Shown: positions 30,313-39,001 of the stretch, in pieces
Layout: each line of letters opens with the position of its first letter
How positions within the stretch are numbered: position 1 is the first letter of the stretch
IMG/VR virus record: IMGVR_UViG_3300035698_013504
Location: 1-64,000 of that record
DNA length: 64,000 bases
Source: a virus
Strand: one strand, 5' to 3'
Position numbers and translations under genes: made by a program
Notes under the pieces: model-generated
Databases searched by the model: none
What the model was told of the DNA's origin: nothing
What the model saw: only the letters and a program-made list of their open reading frames with translations

Positions 30313-30453
30313 ATGGACAATAAACGACCTGTAATGCCCGACCCGAATTCGGTGTTCTCAAAAGTCGGATTCATTACTGTGAGTACCGGCGCGGCGCTCA
30401 TACTTATTCGTATACTGTGGGTGGCGTACATGACTGCCCCGACCAACTTTTAG
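30313..30453 (+). CDS. very small membrane protein (46 aa)
   Basis: The ATG at 30313 follows GAGGACATCCTG; a start at 30241 lies too close to the presumed promoter. One transmembrane segment (VGFITVSTGAALILIRILWV) near the C-terminus; the N-terminus is short and basic (DNKRPVMPDPN). Possibly a phage membrane accessory such as a lysis-related peptide, but no evidence beyond size and topology. Confidence 0.55.
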   Translation: MDNKRPVMPDPNSVFSKVGFITVSTGAALILIRILWVAYMTAPTNF

Positions 30454-30463
30454 GAGTCGTCCG

Positions 30464-31120
30464 ATGCGTTTCAAGGGCAAAAGCATGGTAAAGGTCACAA
30501 TCTTCTGGGTGGGATTCGTGACGTCAATGATCATGATGTTCGTTCTGGGCCTCCTGGCCACGGTCATTGGTGTAGGCGTAACGTGGACAACCGTGTGTAT
30601 CCTCGCGGCGGCTCAGGTGGCGGTTGTGGCTTTCGGCTTGCATTCGCGAGTTGGCGACTACGCCGTTGAAGTGGGCCGTAGACGGCTGGTGCGTCTCAGG
30701 GACAAGCTGGTTGGGATGGACCTGCCGGAAACCGAAGTGCGGGAAGAGATGGCTCAAGAGCCGTCTGCCCCGATTTCGGGTCCGTGCATGAAACCCGACC
30801 CCAAGGGGTACGAGGACATGCGCCGCGAGATTGAGCTGTCCACGCATATTATCGCCGATATACGTAAGGAGGAGTCATCCTCAAAGGACGACGAGGACCT
30901 GGATGCGGCGGGCGACGACTTGTTCGGCCCCCGCACCGAAGAGCCTGACCCCGTCGTGGAAGCGGCGGCACAGGCACAAGAGGCCTTGAATGACGAGGTT
31001 GGCCTCACCACAATCGGTGGCGTTGTCCGACAGACGGACACCGAACCGACTGACATGCCTGAATTAGGCCCGTCACAGGAGCAGGCGGATGAGGAGAAGC
31101 TGTACCCAGACCAAGAATAG
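30464..31120 (+). CDS. membrane protein with acidic C-terminal domain (218 aa)
   Basis: AGGAGTCGTCCG precedes the ATG. Two transmembrane segments lie at residues ~8-30 (VTIFWVGFVTSMIMMFVLGL) and ~38-55 (TVCILAAAQVAVVAFGL). The remaining 150 residues are charged, becoming Asp/Glu-rich and probably disordered. Layout resembles the 19943 protein (membrane hairpin plus soluble tail) without clear sequence identity. Confidence 0.62.
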   Translation: MRFKGKSMVKVTIFWVGFVTSMIMMFVLGLLATVIGVGVTWTTVCILAAAQVAVVAFGLHSRVGDYAVEVGRRRLVRLRDKLVGMDLPETEVREEMAQEPSAPISGPCMKPDPKGYEDMRREIELSTHIIADIRKEESSSKDDEDLDAAGDDLFGPRTEEPDPVVEAAAQAQEALNDEVGLTTIGGVVRQTDTEPTDMPELGPSQEQADEEKLYPDQE

Positions 31121-31187
31121 TACCTACGTAAGCGGGCAAGCCTTGTGGCCCCGCATTTAGTTTGGCTTTTTAAGGGAGGGTGTCGTT

Positions 31188-31571
31188 ATGTTCAGAGTCA
31201 ACTACTTGTACGTGGGGCCCGACGAGTTTGACCGCGAGGAGAATATCGCGCCGGGCGCTGACGTCGAAAACGTCATCGAGGAACTCCTCAGAGTTCTCAT
31301 CCTCCGTGAAGAGGATGACGCAGATAACCAGGTCACGGGCGTGCTCGTGGCCATTTCGGAAGCCGAGGCGTCCCGACGTCGGGAGCCTGTCACCGTCAGG
31401 GAAGAGGGCGGCGCGCTGTTTGTTCTGGAGGGGCGCCGCGGGTGGGGCTTCCCCGGGTTCCGCTGGGAAAACTCTAGCTTTGGGGATAACCCCCTGAGGT
31501 CAACAATGGCCCTGGAGCTTCTTCTGGCCGCCCAGCCGAAGAAGACGGCGCCGCTGATGTCGATGGCGTAG
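31188..31571 (+). CDS. hypothetical protein (127 aa)
   Basis: AAGGGAGGGTGTCGTT precedes the ATG. An alpha/beta-looking small protein (FRVNYLYVGPDEFDREEN; VIEELLRVLILREEDD) whose C-terminus drifts into Gly/Trp-rich sequence (GRRGWGFPGFRWENSS). No family recognised. Confidence 0.6.
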   Translation: MFRVNYLYVGPDEFDREENIAPGADVENVIEELLRVLILREEDDADNQVTGVLVAISEAEASRRREPVTVREEGGALFVLEGRRGWGFPGFRWENSSFGDNPLRSTMALELLLAAQPKKTAPLMSMA

Positions 31572-31605
31572 AGATCATTAGGTCCCCAATGGGAAGGAGT
31601 GCGCG

Positions 31606-32040
31606 ATGGCCTTGGCTATGCAGCTCGTGCAGGTTCTTCAGCTGAAGCAGGAGCAAGAGCTGAAGATGACGTTGACGGACGAGATGATGGCGGCGGATAG
31701 CATCATCCCGGATACGCTGCGGTGGTTGAACGAGTCCGCTGACCATCAGTGGGCTATTCACCGCATCGCCGCCGACCGGCAGATTAACCGGTACAAGTGT
31801 ACCGCCGACCTATTGGTGGGTGAGTTGTGTGGCATTCAGTTTCGCCACGCGTGTCGTGACTGGTACGCCGATAAGGGTCCTCGCCTCAAGGAGGCGATCA
31901 CGGACCGGACGCAGCTGTACATGGACAAATTCATCCTGTACTGCTGTAAGAGGGCGTACGAGTTACACGTCGAAGATCGTAAGATAGTGTGGTTCACGTT
32001 CCGCAAGAAGTGCTACGCCGCGTTTGAAGCCGCGGCATGA
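31606..32040 (+). CDS. hypothetical helical protein (144 aa)
   Basis: AAGGAGTGCGCG precedes the ATG. Begins with a Gln/Glu/Leu-rich helix (MQLVQVLQLKQEQELKMTLT). Later cysteines at YKCTAD, ELCGIQFRHACRDWYAD and LYCCKRAYE-like positions could bind metal or be structural. It ends at a terminator that closes the accessory region. No family recognised. Confidence 0.6.
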   Translation: MALAMQLVQVLQLKQEQELKMTLTDEMMAADSIIPDTLRWLNESADHQWAIHRIAADRQINRYKCTADLLVGELCGIQFRHACRDWYADKGPRLKEAITDRTQLYMDKFILYCCKRAYELHVEDRKIVWFTFRKKCYAAFEAAA

Positions 32041-32043
32041 CAT

Positions 32044-32077
32044 GGGGCCCTTCGGGGCCCCTTCCCTCTCTTTTTTA
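32044..32077 (+). terminator. rho-independent terminator
   Basis: GGGGCCC - TTC - GGGGCCCC followed by TTCCCTCTCTTTTTT. Confidence 0.88.
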
Positions 32078-32087
32078 GCTATCCGCA

Positions 32088-32116
32088 TTGACCTGCGACA
32101 AAGGCTCAGGTAAACT
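32088..32116 (+). promoter_or_regulatory. sigma70-like promoter for the ligase gene
   Basis: TTGACC, 17 bases, TAAACT, followed by GGAGG. It lies right after a terminator and 39 bases before the ligase start. The TTTAGCTA just upstream recurs after the terminators at 27050 and 33652. Confidence 0.7.
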
Positions 32117-32154
32117 GGAGGCTAAGTGAAACGCTACCTATACTGAGCGAGATC

Positions 32155-33612
32155 ATGGCCAAGGACGCTGCCCCAGGACTCCCAGACTTCACGCGTTACG
32201 GGAGTACACGCACCCTTCCACTCAACAAGCTCATACCCTATGTTGTGCAGGAGCACAACGCAAAGAGAGCGGGGAAACACAATGATATTCGGTTTGGGCC
32301 GGACCAGCTCTTTAGCTGGGCAACGAAGAAGCCCCTTCCGGAAGCGGGGGAGCGAATCGCCGTTTATCAGCAGCCCCTCCACCGCGGCTCCTACGCCGAG
32401 TTCGAAGGCACAATCCTTAACGGATACGGAAAAGGAACCGTCAAGCGAAAAGACAAAGGATTCGTCCTCGTCACCAAAGTGGATAATGACAAAGTCTCCT
32501 TCGTAGTAGCCCACAAGAAGTTCCCGGAGAGGTACACCCTCGTTCGTGATAAGAAGGCGCCGAAGACCTGGTACTTGATCAATACGACCCCGATGGACGT
32601 GGGGCGTATGCTGTCAGGCAAAAAGGTTGACCCGGGCGGTAACGCATCTGACGCCCTAGGTATCAACAAGCTCAAGTACACCAAGGTTCCTGAGGAGCAG
32701 GTCGAGAAGCTCTTCAGCAGCGATTACCTCAACAGCGAGAAGATTGACGGCGCCGCGGCACTGTACCACGTCCTCTCTGATCGTATCGAGGCGCTCTCCT
32801 ACCGTGTAAGCAAGACGGGCCGACCTCTCATCCATACATATAAGGTCGGAGGTCTCACAGGCGTCAATATCCCCAAGGAGTTCGTTGGCTCGGTTCTACG
32901 AGGTGAGGTGTGGGGCGAGCGTAAGGGCGAAGCCATACCCCCACAAGAGCTTGGCGGCCTACTCAACTCGTCGCTGGCCAAGAGTATTCAAGATCAGAAG
33001 AAGACTGGCGTCACCATGCGTAACGCCCTCTTCGACATCTATCGGCTCGGTAAGACACCTATCGATCCAAATCTCCCCTACGCGGAGAGAATGGCTAAGA
33101 TCCAAGAAGTTCTCGACCATATGCCACAGAACAAGTTCCACCTCCCGCGCATGGCCGGGACGGAGGAGGAGTCTCGTAAGCTGTGGGAGGACATCAAGGG
33201 CGGCAAGAACCCCAGAACGACCGAGGGCATGGTTTCATGGCCTAAGGCTGGTGGCAAGCCCGTCAAGGTCAAGTTGCTGAATGAGCAGGACGTATGGGTG
33301 AAAGAAGTGTTCCCAGGCAAAGGTCGCCTTGAGGGCCACTCGGCTGGCGGCTTCAGCTATTCCCGATCGCCCGAAGGTCCGGCTGTTGGCGAGGTGGGGA
33401 GTGGCTTCACTGATGATACCCGTAAGCAGATGTGGGACCAACGTAAAGATTGGATCGGCAGGTTGGCGAGAACTCAGAGTCAAGGCGCCTTCCCAAGCGG
33501 CGCATTACGCTCGCCGGTCTTCCACGGTCTTCACGAAGATTATCCAGCTAAGTCAGCTGCGTGGCATGCCGGGCTTCGTGACGGCGTGGAGCAGGCGTCT
33601 GTCTCACGTTAG
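32155..33612 (+). CDS. ATP-dependent DNA ligase fused to an N-terminal 3'-phosphoesterase-like domain (485 aa)
   Basis: Residues ~30-140 match the LigD-type phosphoesterase pattern: EHNAKRAGKHNDIRFG, LFSWATKKPLPE and a G-S-Y-A-E-F-E-G-T-I beta segment. The nucleotidyltransferase follows: SEKIDGAAAL holds motif I with adenylated Lys196; VLRGEVWGE is motif III, EGMVSWP motif IV and KPVKVKLL motif V. Role: sealing DNA nicks, possibly after removing 3'-blocking groups, as in repair or genome circularisation. The order (phosphoesterase before ligase) differs from common LigD. It opens the right-hand half of the window from its own promoter, whose spacing makes ATG 32155 a good start. Confidence 0.82.
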   Translation: MAKDAAPGLPDFTRYGSTRTLPLNKLIPYVVQEHNAKRAGKHNDIRFGPDQLFSWATKKPLPEAGERIAVYQQPLHRGSYAEFEGTILNGYGKGTVKRKDKGFVLVTKVDNDKVSFVVAHKKFPERYTLVRDKKAPKTWYLINTTPMDVGRMLSGKKVDPGGNASDALGINKLKYTKVPEEQVEKLFSSDYLNSEKIDGAAALYHVLSDRIEALSYRVSKTGRPLIHTYKVGGLTGVNIPKEFVGSVLRGEVWGERKGEAIPPQELGGLLNSSLAKSIQDQKKTGVTMRNALFDIYRLGKTPIDPNLPYAERMAKIQEVLDHMPQNKFHLPRMAGTEEESRKLWEDIKGGKNPRTTEGMVSWPKAGGKPVKVKLLNEQDVWVKEVFPGKGRLEGHSAGGFSYSRSPEGPAVGEVGSGFTDDTRKQMWDQRKDWIGRLARTQSQGAFPSGALRSPVFHGLHEDYPAKSAAWHAGLRDGVEQASVSR

Positions 33613-33613
33613 C

Positions 33614-33627
33614 AACGCGTTGCTATA
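33614..33627 (+). promoter_or_regulatory. AACGCGTTGCTATA promoter-like motif
   Basis: Directly after the ligase stop; shares ACGCGTT(A/G)CTATA with the sites at 2302 and 18391. It lies 46 bases before a sigma70-like promoter, so this gap may hold two promoters for different polymerases. Confidence 0.45.
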
Positions 33628-33659
33628 ACCCACCTACATCTACCACTTCTTTTTAGCTA

Positions 33660-33688
33660 TTGCGTCGACACCCAATACGAGATAGACT
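33660..33688 (+). promoter_or_regulatory. sigma70-like promoter
   Basis: TTGCGT, 17 bases, TAGACT, followed by AAAGGAAG. It precedes the 752-residue gene by 48 bases and repeats the TTTTTAGCTA context of the ligase promoter. Confidence 0.6.
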
Positions 33689-33735
33689 AAAGGAAGCTCG
33701 AGATTGTAATACGGTCCGATATCTGAGGTTAGACA

Positions 33736-35994
33736 ATGGCCAGATACCCTCAGACGCTTTCCGCCGCTGATCGTAAGCGGGTGGTGGAGCTTCTGCACGG
33801 AACAAAACCAGACCAAGGCGTCAACCCGCACGCCGGGGCTGGTCGCATTGTGGAAGGTGCGCGCAATCCCCAACGCGTGCACTTCTGCAAAAATAATCTC
33901 CCAAGAGGCATGGAGAAGGATGGCTTTGTCCTTACGGCTCCCATTGCGTTGGCAATCATGTCGGCGCTAGGTAGTGGTTCCGGCGTTTACGGACTCTCTC
34001 AGGCAGGGCGGGTTGTTGATGCGAAAGATAAGTACCGGAGTACGATGCTACGTGACCAGGCGTTGTTTAGGAATCTCAACAAGACATTTCGTCGTATGAC
34101 AAACACGGAGGTAGTACCTGGGCGCAGGGCTGGTGAGGCGTCGTTGAAGGGTAAGGTAGTCCCCGAAGTGATTGATGTTGGTACCCAGCTTTTCGATCTT
34201 TGGGGGGACCGAGATAACCAGTCGGCGTACGATACAGTCATGAAGACCAAGAGTTTGGCCAAGTACTCCGTCGGCAAGATGCATGAAACCATGATAGCTC
34301 GAGGGTGGAAGCCGGAGGAAGTTGGCGCCACCCTCATTAAGATGCGCGAACTCAAGTTGCTTGAGGGTGAAAAGGTATACTACAAGGGTAAGCCGGTAGA
34401 CCTGGCGTATACCCCGCAGTCTATCGATTTTGTGACAGAGGGCGGCCCGGCTGTTGCAGCCGCGGTGTTCAAGCTTCGGGAAGCCGGTAAAACTTCAGAG
34501 GAACTTAGAACTTACCACGCGAGAGCTCAGAAGTGGAGAAAGGTTAATGACCCTGCGTTTTACGCCGAGACATCACAGTTTGGCGTTGAGGAGGAGGCCG
34601 CAGCAAACAAGTTGGAGTTTGCGAAGACACTTCTCAATAGCGGGTATAACGAGCGAGATGCGGTAAGAGCCGCTAACGAAGTTGCCGCCGCTGACAACGG
34701 AGACTACCCCCTCTCCCCCAGGGTTGCGAAACACTACATTGACAACGGGTCTAATCGTATTATGCAACCGGACGGGTGGATGTCGTTACCGACTGTTGGT
34801 AAAGATATGTCGCGGTATTATAATAACGTAGGTGACGCCAGGGGCGGGAGTTCGGTCGAAGCCCTCCGCGGAATGAGGAACGAACTGGGTATAGACGTTG
34901 CGGCCCCACATGTTGGCGGCGCTATCGTAGATACCGCCCGGATAGCGAAGAACGTACCCAAGGGCTTGCGAGCCGCGTACGGCGTAGCCAAAGGTAGTGA
35001 CACAGCGAAGCTGGTAGGACGTCTTGTTTCGAACACGCGGAGTATGGGATCTTTCCCGGGGCTACGATCGCTCGGCGGTAAAGCGCTTGGTGGCGCCGGA
35101 AAAGCCGCGGCAACGTTAGCGTTGTGGCACGCAGGTATAAATTCAGCAAAAGCTGTTGGCGGCGCATTGTATGACGGCGCAGTACATGGCCAGGGACCGT
35201 TTGACACCCCGGAGTTTGAGGGGTTTCAGAATATGCTGGATGAAAGAGCCACGCTTGATAAGGCGAAAGGGAAGAACAAGTTCTTGAGTTGGGTGCAGGA
35301 AGGACTTACGGGAGCTCTTAAATTCGACCCAGGGTACAACTTGAACATGGTCGGGTCCGGCCAGTTGAACCGGTACACCTCTCAGGACCTTGAAGCAGAC
35401 ATCGCGGCTGCAGACAAGGCGCACGCCACCGGTATGCCGATGTCGTGGGCCGAGAAACTCTTGTCCGGTAGAAGCTACGTCAACGCTACCCGGCGCGGGC
35501 AACATTATAAGGACGGCAGTGAGCTGTTGCGTAGACTTATGGTTAGACCCCTTCGTGCCAGAAAGGACTTCACGACGAACACGGGGTCCACAGCTCCAAG
35601 CGGCAGTACCTACTTGCGTGACATTCATCGCAATGAGTTTGCATCTATGGGCCACGCGATGGACTACTGGTCTAAGAATTACCCGGAGATGATGGACATT
35701 TCTCAGGGCGGAAGATGGATGCGGCGTGTTGGACCTGTGCCGGAGTCCACCCCGAGCTATTTCTCTGCTGGTGACATGATTTACGTTCCAGAGAGCCAGC
35801 AAGCAACGACGACACACCAGCCGATCGTTGAGCGCAGTAAGGCGGTTGATCTTGTGCAGCAGGGGTTAAATAGTTACAGGCTTATGGACCCTTCGGTACA
35901 CAGACGTGATATCTTGAAACCTAATCCCACAATTTCACCTACAATGAGAGGTCTCATTGGTCGTGACCCGGTGGCACCCACGTATAAGGAGTAA
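33736..35994 (+). CDS. large hypothetical protein, probably virion- or membrane-associated (752 aa)
   Basis: Begins ARYPQTLSAADRKRVVELLH. Two Gly/Ala-rich hydrophobic stretches (LTAPIALAIMSALGSGSGVY ~residue 60; LGGKALGGAGKAAATLALWH ~residue 455) could insert in membranes; the rest is helical and basic. The C-terminal third is rich in Tyr, Arg and Met. No enzymatic motif. Such proteins with glycine-rich helices recur down to 59 kb, so this may be an internal virion or ejection protein. That is inference from context. Confidence 0.62.
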   Translation: MARYPQTLSAADRKRVVELLHGTKPDQGVNPHAGAGRIVEGARNPQRVHFCKNNLPRGMEKDGFVLTAPIALAIMSALGSGSGVYGLSQAGRVVDAKDKYRSTMLRDQALFRNLNKTFRRMTNTEVVPGRRAGEASLKGKVVPEVIDVGTQLFDLWGDRDNQSAYDTVMKTKSLAKYSVGKMHETMIARGWKPEEVGATLIKMRELKLLEGEKVYYKGKPVDLAYTPQSIDFVTEGGPAVAAAVFKLREAGKTSEELRTYHARAQKWRKVNDPAFYAETSQFGVEEEAAANKLEFAKTLLNSGYNERDAVRAANEVAAADNGDYPLSPRVAKHYIDNGSNRIMQPDGWMSLPTVGKDMSRYYNNVGDARGGSSVEALRGMRNELGIDVAAPHVGGAIVDTARIAKNVPKGLRAAYGVAKGSDTAKLVGRLVSNTRSMGSFPGLRSLGGKALGGAGKAAATLALWHAGINSAKAVGGALYDGAVHGQGPFDTPEFEGFQNMLDERATLDKAKGKNKFLSWVQEGLTGALKFDPGYNLNMVGSGQLNRYTSQDLEADIAAADKAHATGMPMSWAEKLLSGRSYVNATRRGQHYKDGSELLRRLMVRPLRARKDFTTNTGSTAPSGSTYLRDIHRNEFASMGHAMDYWSKNYPEMMDISQGGRWMRRVGPVPESTPSYFSAGDMIYVPESQQATTTHQPIVERSKAVDLVQQGLNSYRLMDPSVHRRDILKPNPTISPTMRGLIGRDPVAPTYKE

Positions 35995-35998
35995 CGAG

Positions 35999-37189
35999 AT
36001 GACTGAGGAAACGCCCGTACCCGACGAGAAGCCTGTAGAGGATGTATTCGCGGCGGATATCGTTGATATCCCGGATATTCCTTTGCCGGATATTAGCGCA
36101 CAGGAAGTCCCCATCTCCGATAACTTCGACGCGGCTTTTCGCGTTGCAATCATCGGTGTAGGCCAGGGCGGTTCTCGTATCGCCGAGACGTTCTACAAGA
36201 TGGGTTACCGCAAGGTCTGCGTGGTTAACACAGCGTTGCAGGACCTGGGCGGCATTGACATCCCCGACACCAACAAACTGGCGATTGGTACGCACGGGGC
36301 GGGTAAGGACCCGTCGAAAGCGCGCGCGATCTTCCAGACCAAGGAGAGCGATGTCTACGACCTTATGCGGCGTAGCTTTGGCTCTGAGTTTGACTGGATC
36401 CTCGTCTGCGCCGGTTCTGGAGGCGGCACAGGTGGTGGCATCTTGCTAGACACCGTCAGGCTGTCTCACGAGCTCATGCGTACGCTTAAGCTAGAACCTG
36501 AAGGCACATGCCGGGTTGGCGCTGTTGTGGCCCTCCCAAAGAACAGCGAAGGCGTTAAGCCCTCAGCGAACAGCTTCCGTTTGATGAAGGAAGTCTTCCC
36601 GCTAGCTCTTGGGTCGAAGAAGCAGAAGCGATCGATCAGCCCGTTGATCATCATAGACAACGAGCAAATTCGACGCCTTTACCCCCGCGTGCCCGTTACG
36701 CAGCACTGGGAAATCGCGAACCGGAGCATCTGCTCGCTCTTCCATCTGTTCAACAGCATCTCTATTAAGCCGTCGAAGTTCACCTCGTTTGACCAGGCGG
36801 ACTTGGAGACAATCCTTACAAGTGGTATCCTTACGTTTGGCGCCACCCCGGTTGCGAAGTGGGATGGCCTCACGGATATCGCATTCGCGCTGCGTGACAA
36901 TCTCAGCAAGAACATCCTTGCCGCGACGTCTACGGCGGGTACGGTTGCTGGCGGTATCGTCATCGCAGGACAACAGATTCTTGAGCAGCTGCCTTCAGCC
37001 AACATTGAACACGGCTTTGAGCAGCTGACCCGTATGATGAAAGACGGCAGTATGCTCCATCAGGGCATCTACCCGGGTAGTAAGCCTACGCTGGTTGTTT
37101 ACACGGTGCTAGGCGGCTTGGACATTCCTGATGAGCGTATGTTGGAGCTGGAGACCGTCGGTCAGTTGCGTGATTGGGACGGAGCCTAA
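35999..37189 (+). CDS. FtsZ/tubulin-like GTPase of phage type (396 aa)
   Basis: The ATG at 35999 follows AAGGAGTAACG; a GTG upstream at 35957 would overlap the previous gene. Motifs in order: glycine loop VAIIGVGQGGSRIAETF, VCVVNTALQDL, the tubulin signature GSGGGTGGGILLDTV that contacts GTP phosphates, and a T7-like loop FTSFDQADLETILTSG with acidic residues for hydrolysis. The first ~45 residues are an acidic extension. Phage relatives (TubZ/PhuZ groups) form filaments that position phage DNA. Sequence style here is closer to FtsZ. Likely role: filament for positioning replicating genomes or capsids, or interference with host division. Confidence 0.85.
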   Translation: MTEETPVPDEKPVEDVFAADIVDIPDIPLPDISAQEVPISDNFDAAFRVAIIGVGQGGSRIAETFYKMGYRKVCVVNTALQDLGGIDIPDTNKLAIGTHGAGKDPSKARAIFQTKESDVYDLMRRSFGSEFDWILVCAGSGGGTGGGILLDTVRLSHELMRTLKLEPEGTCRVGAVVALPKNSEGVKPSANSFRLMKEVFPLALGSKKQKRSISPLIIIDNEQIRRLYPRVPVTQHWEIANRSICSLFHLFNSISIKPSKFTSFDQADLETILTSGILTFGATPVAKWDGLTDIAFALRDNLSKNILAATSTAGTVAGGIVIAGQQILEQLPSANIEHGFEQLTRMMKDGSMLHQGIYPGSKPTLVVYTVLGGLDIPDERMLELETVGQLRDWDGA

Positions 37190-38190
37190 TGTCTAACGAA
37201 CTTCTCACAGGTTCAGATATCAAGTATGATCTGAGAGCGCTAGTAGGGGAGTCTTCCCTGAAGCCACAGATACAGCGTGCGATCGATGCTGAACGTGTAA
37301 AATCGGAGAAGTTCACCCGAGGTTCAGCTATTCAAGACGATTTGAGGTCGCAGGTATTCGCATCTCCCTTGAAGCCAAAGATCCAAAATGCGATTGATAC
37401 CGAGCACGCTCAAACGTTAGAGGAGTTGAACACACGCGAGCCTGTAGAGGGTACGACACTAGGTGAAATTCGCAAAGGGTATCGTCGGTGGATGGCCTCG
37501 TCGCCTATGCACGCAGGTTTGGCGCACGGCGTTCCACTTGCCCTTCTTGGTTACTTTGGTCTCCCCGCGCTCTTGAAGAGAATCTTCGGAAAGGGTAACA
37601 TCCATACGGGCAGGTCTCGTATTGTTGGCGGTGTCCTCGGCGGTCTTGCAGGAGCTATTCCGGGTTCGCTTATGTACAACGATCGGCAGACAGACCCTGA
37701 ACGTGATTGGTCGCCGTCAGAGGCGTTGCTAGAGCCCAGTGCGGACCTGATATCGAAGGAAGGTTCGATCGGTAGCATCTTTGGGATGGAGAGTAGCGCG
37801 ACCCGCGGTGTTATCGGATATACAGCTCCACCGGCGCATACGCTGCGCGGCCCGGTTACGCAAGACTTTATGGATCGTCCTTCGGTCGGTATAAGTACAG
37901 CCTTGGCCACGATTGAAATGGACAAGAACCTTTCTCCTGGACAACAGCTACAGGCAAAGGCTACAGTACAACTAGCAGCACAACAGGCTAACCAGACTCG
38001 GAAGGGCGGCCTGATCTCGACGAACAACCTGATTAACAGCGTCATTGGCGGCGGTGTTGGTTATGTAGCAGGCAGGGCCGGAGGCGCCGTACTAGGAACC
38101 TTCTTCGGTCTTTCGCCTAGGATACAAAGACGGCTGGCTCAGGCTGGCATGGTAGCTGGGATAGCACGAGCGACAGGGATATGGCAATGA
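37189..38190 (+). CDS. membrane-associated hypothetical protein (333 aa)
   Basis: TAATG coupling to the FtsZ-like gene. N-terminal ~80 residues contain a repeated unit: SDIKYDLRALVGESSLKPQI and SAIQDDLRSQVFASPLKPKI, each followed by (Q/N)-R/N-A-I-D-x-E. Two hydrophobic regions follow (LAHGVPLALLGYFGLPALL; VIGGGVGYVAGRAGGAVLG), glycine-zipper-like. Function unknown; co-expression with the FtsZ-like protein makes a filament adaptor or membrane anchor a hypothesis. Confidence 0.62.
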   Translation: MSNELLTGSDIKYDLRALVGESSLKPQIQRAIDAERVKSEKFTRGSAIQDDLRSQVFASPLKPKIQNAIDTEHAQTLEELNTREPVEGTTLGEIRKGYRRWMASSPMHAGLAHGVPLALLGYFGLPALLKRIFGKGNIHTGRSRIVGGVLGGLAGAIPGSLMYNDRQTDPERDWSPSEALLEPSADLISKEGSIGSIFGMESSATRGVIGYTAPPAHTLRGPVTQDFMDRPSVGISTALATIEMDKNLSPGQQLQAKATVQLAAQQANQTRKGGLISTNNLINSVIGGGVGYVAGRAGGAVLGTFFGLSPRIQRRLAQAGMVAGIARATGIWQ

Positions 38191-38567
38191 CACTACGACA
38201 AGCATTCAAAGCAGGCTTCCTCTTGAAATTCGCCGAACTTGGAGTTACCCCCGACGAGGTAACAACGATGATTAAGGCTGGCGATGGTGCTGATCCTATT
38301 CTGGAGGCCCTCAGGGGTGCGTGGTCTGGCACAAAGTCAGCTGTCGGCGGCGCCACGGATTTGGGCATGCTCGCGTTGCTTGGCCTACCGCCTCTCGTTG
38401 GTGTAACCGGCGGCATGCTTGCGAGTAAGTTCACAGGTCCAGACGATGCTGACATCGAGTTGGCGAAGAAGAAGCTGAAGCTCATGCGGTATCAGCAGAT
38501 GATAAACGAAGTCAATCAGCGGCGCCTGATGAGTCAGAAGGACAGAAGCGGCGACAATATGTTCTAG
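38187..38567 (+). CDS. hypothetical protein with AFxAGF motif (126 aa)
   Basis: ATGA overlap at 38187 (an ATG at 38181 is also possible). Opens TLRQAFKAGFLLKFAELGVT - PDEV, similar to AAFQAGFILG ... FGPEDLGITPEN in the 49122 protein. A hydrophobic segment LGMLALLGLPPLVGVTGGML lies at ~65-84, and the C-terminus is charged and helical. Possibly one of the family of small virion or membrane proteins around the polymerase genes. Confidence 0.6.
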   Translation: MTLRQAFKAGFLLKFAELGVTPDEVTTMIKAGDGADPILEALRGAWSGTKSAVGGATDLGMLALLGLPPLVGVTGGMLASKFTGPDDADIELAKKKLKLMRYQQMINEVNQRRLMSQKDRSGDNMF

Positions 38568-38587
38568 ACCTTTTGGAGTGATTACCG

Positions 38588-38986
38588 ATGGCGGTTAAAC
38601 ACGAATGTACCGAAGAGACGGAAGAAACTAGGCACGAGACAGCGGACGGGATGAAAATACCGCCGATACCTCTTGACCCGGAGGAAGTGTTGGTTGCTGC
38701 GGGTAAGATACATTTTCCTGGACTGAATGGACACCCATATCTGGGCACAGCTATCCCAGATATCAAGGAAGATGACCCGCGGTCAGCCAAGCCGCAGCTC
38801 GCACCGCTCACGTACGCACGCGTATTCAACATGGGTAAGCCTGAGCATCTGGCCGCCTACGAGAAGATCAGCCAGAGGGCCGCACAGCGGAGATCACAGA
38901 TTTCGTTTGAGGAGCGCGAGTTTTCATCTGTACATGATACTTGGCTCATCCTCATACGCTGGACAGACTACTACTACATGTCTTAG
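38588..38986 (+). CDS. hypothetical protein (132 aa)
   Basis: TTTTGGAGTGATTACCG precedes the ATG. Soluble, with Pro-rich MKIPPIPLDPEEVLVAAGKI, then GHPYLGTAIPDIKEDDPRSA. No recognised family. The context is a co-oriented block between the FtsZ-like and polymerase genes. Confidence 0.6.
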   Translation: MAVKHECTEETEETRHETADGMKIPPIPLDPEEVLVAAGKIHFPGLNGHPYLGTAIPDIKEDDPRSAKPQLAPLTYARVFNMGKPEHLAAYEKISQRAAQRRSQISFEEREFSSVHDTWLILIRWTDYYYMS

Positions 38987-39001
38987 AGATGCGAGAGAAC
39001 A

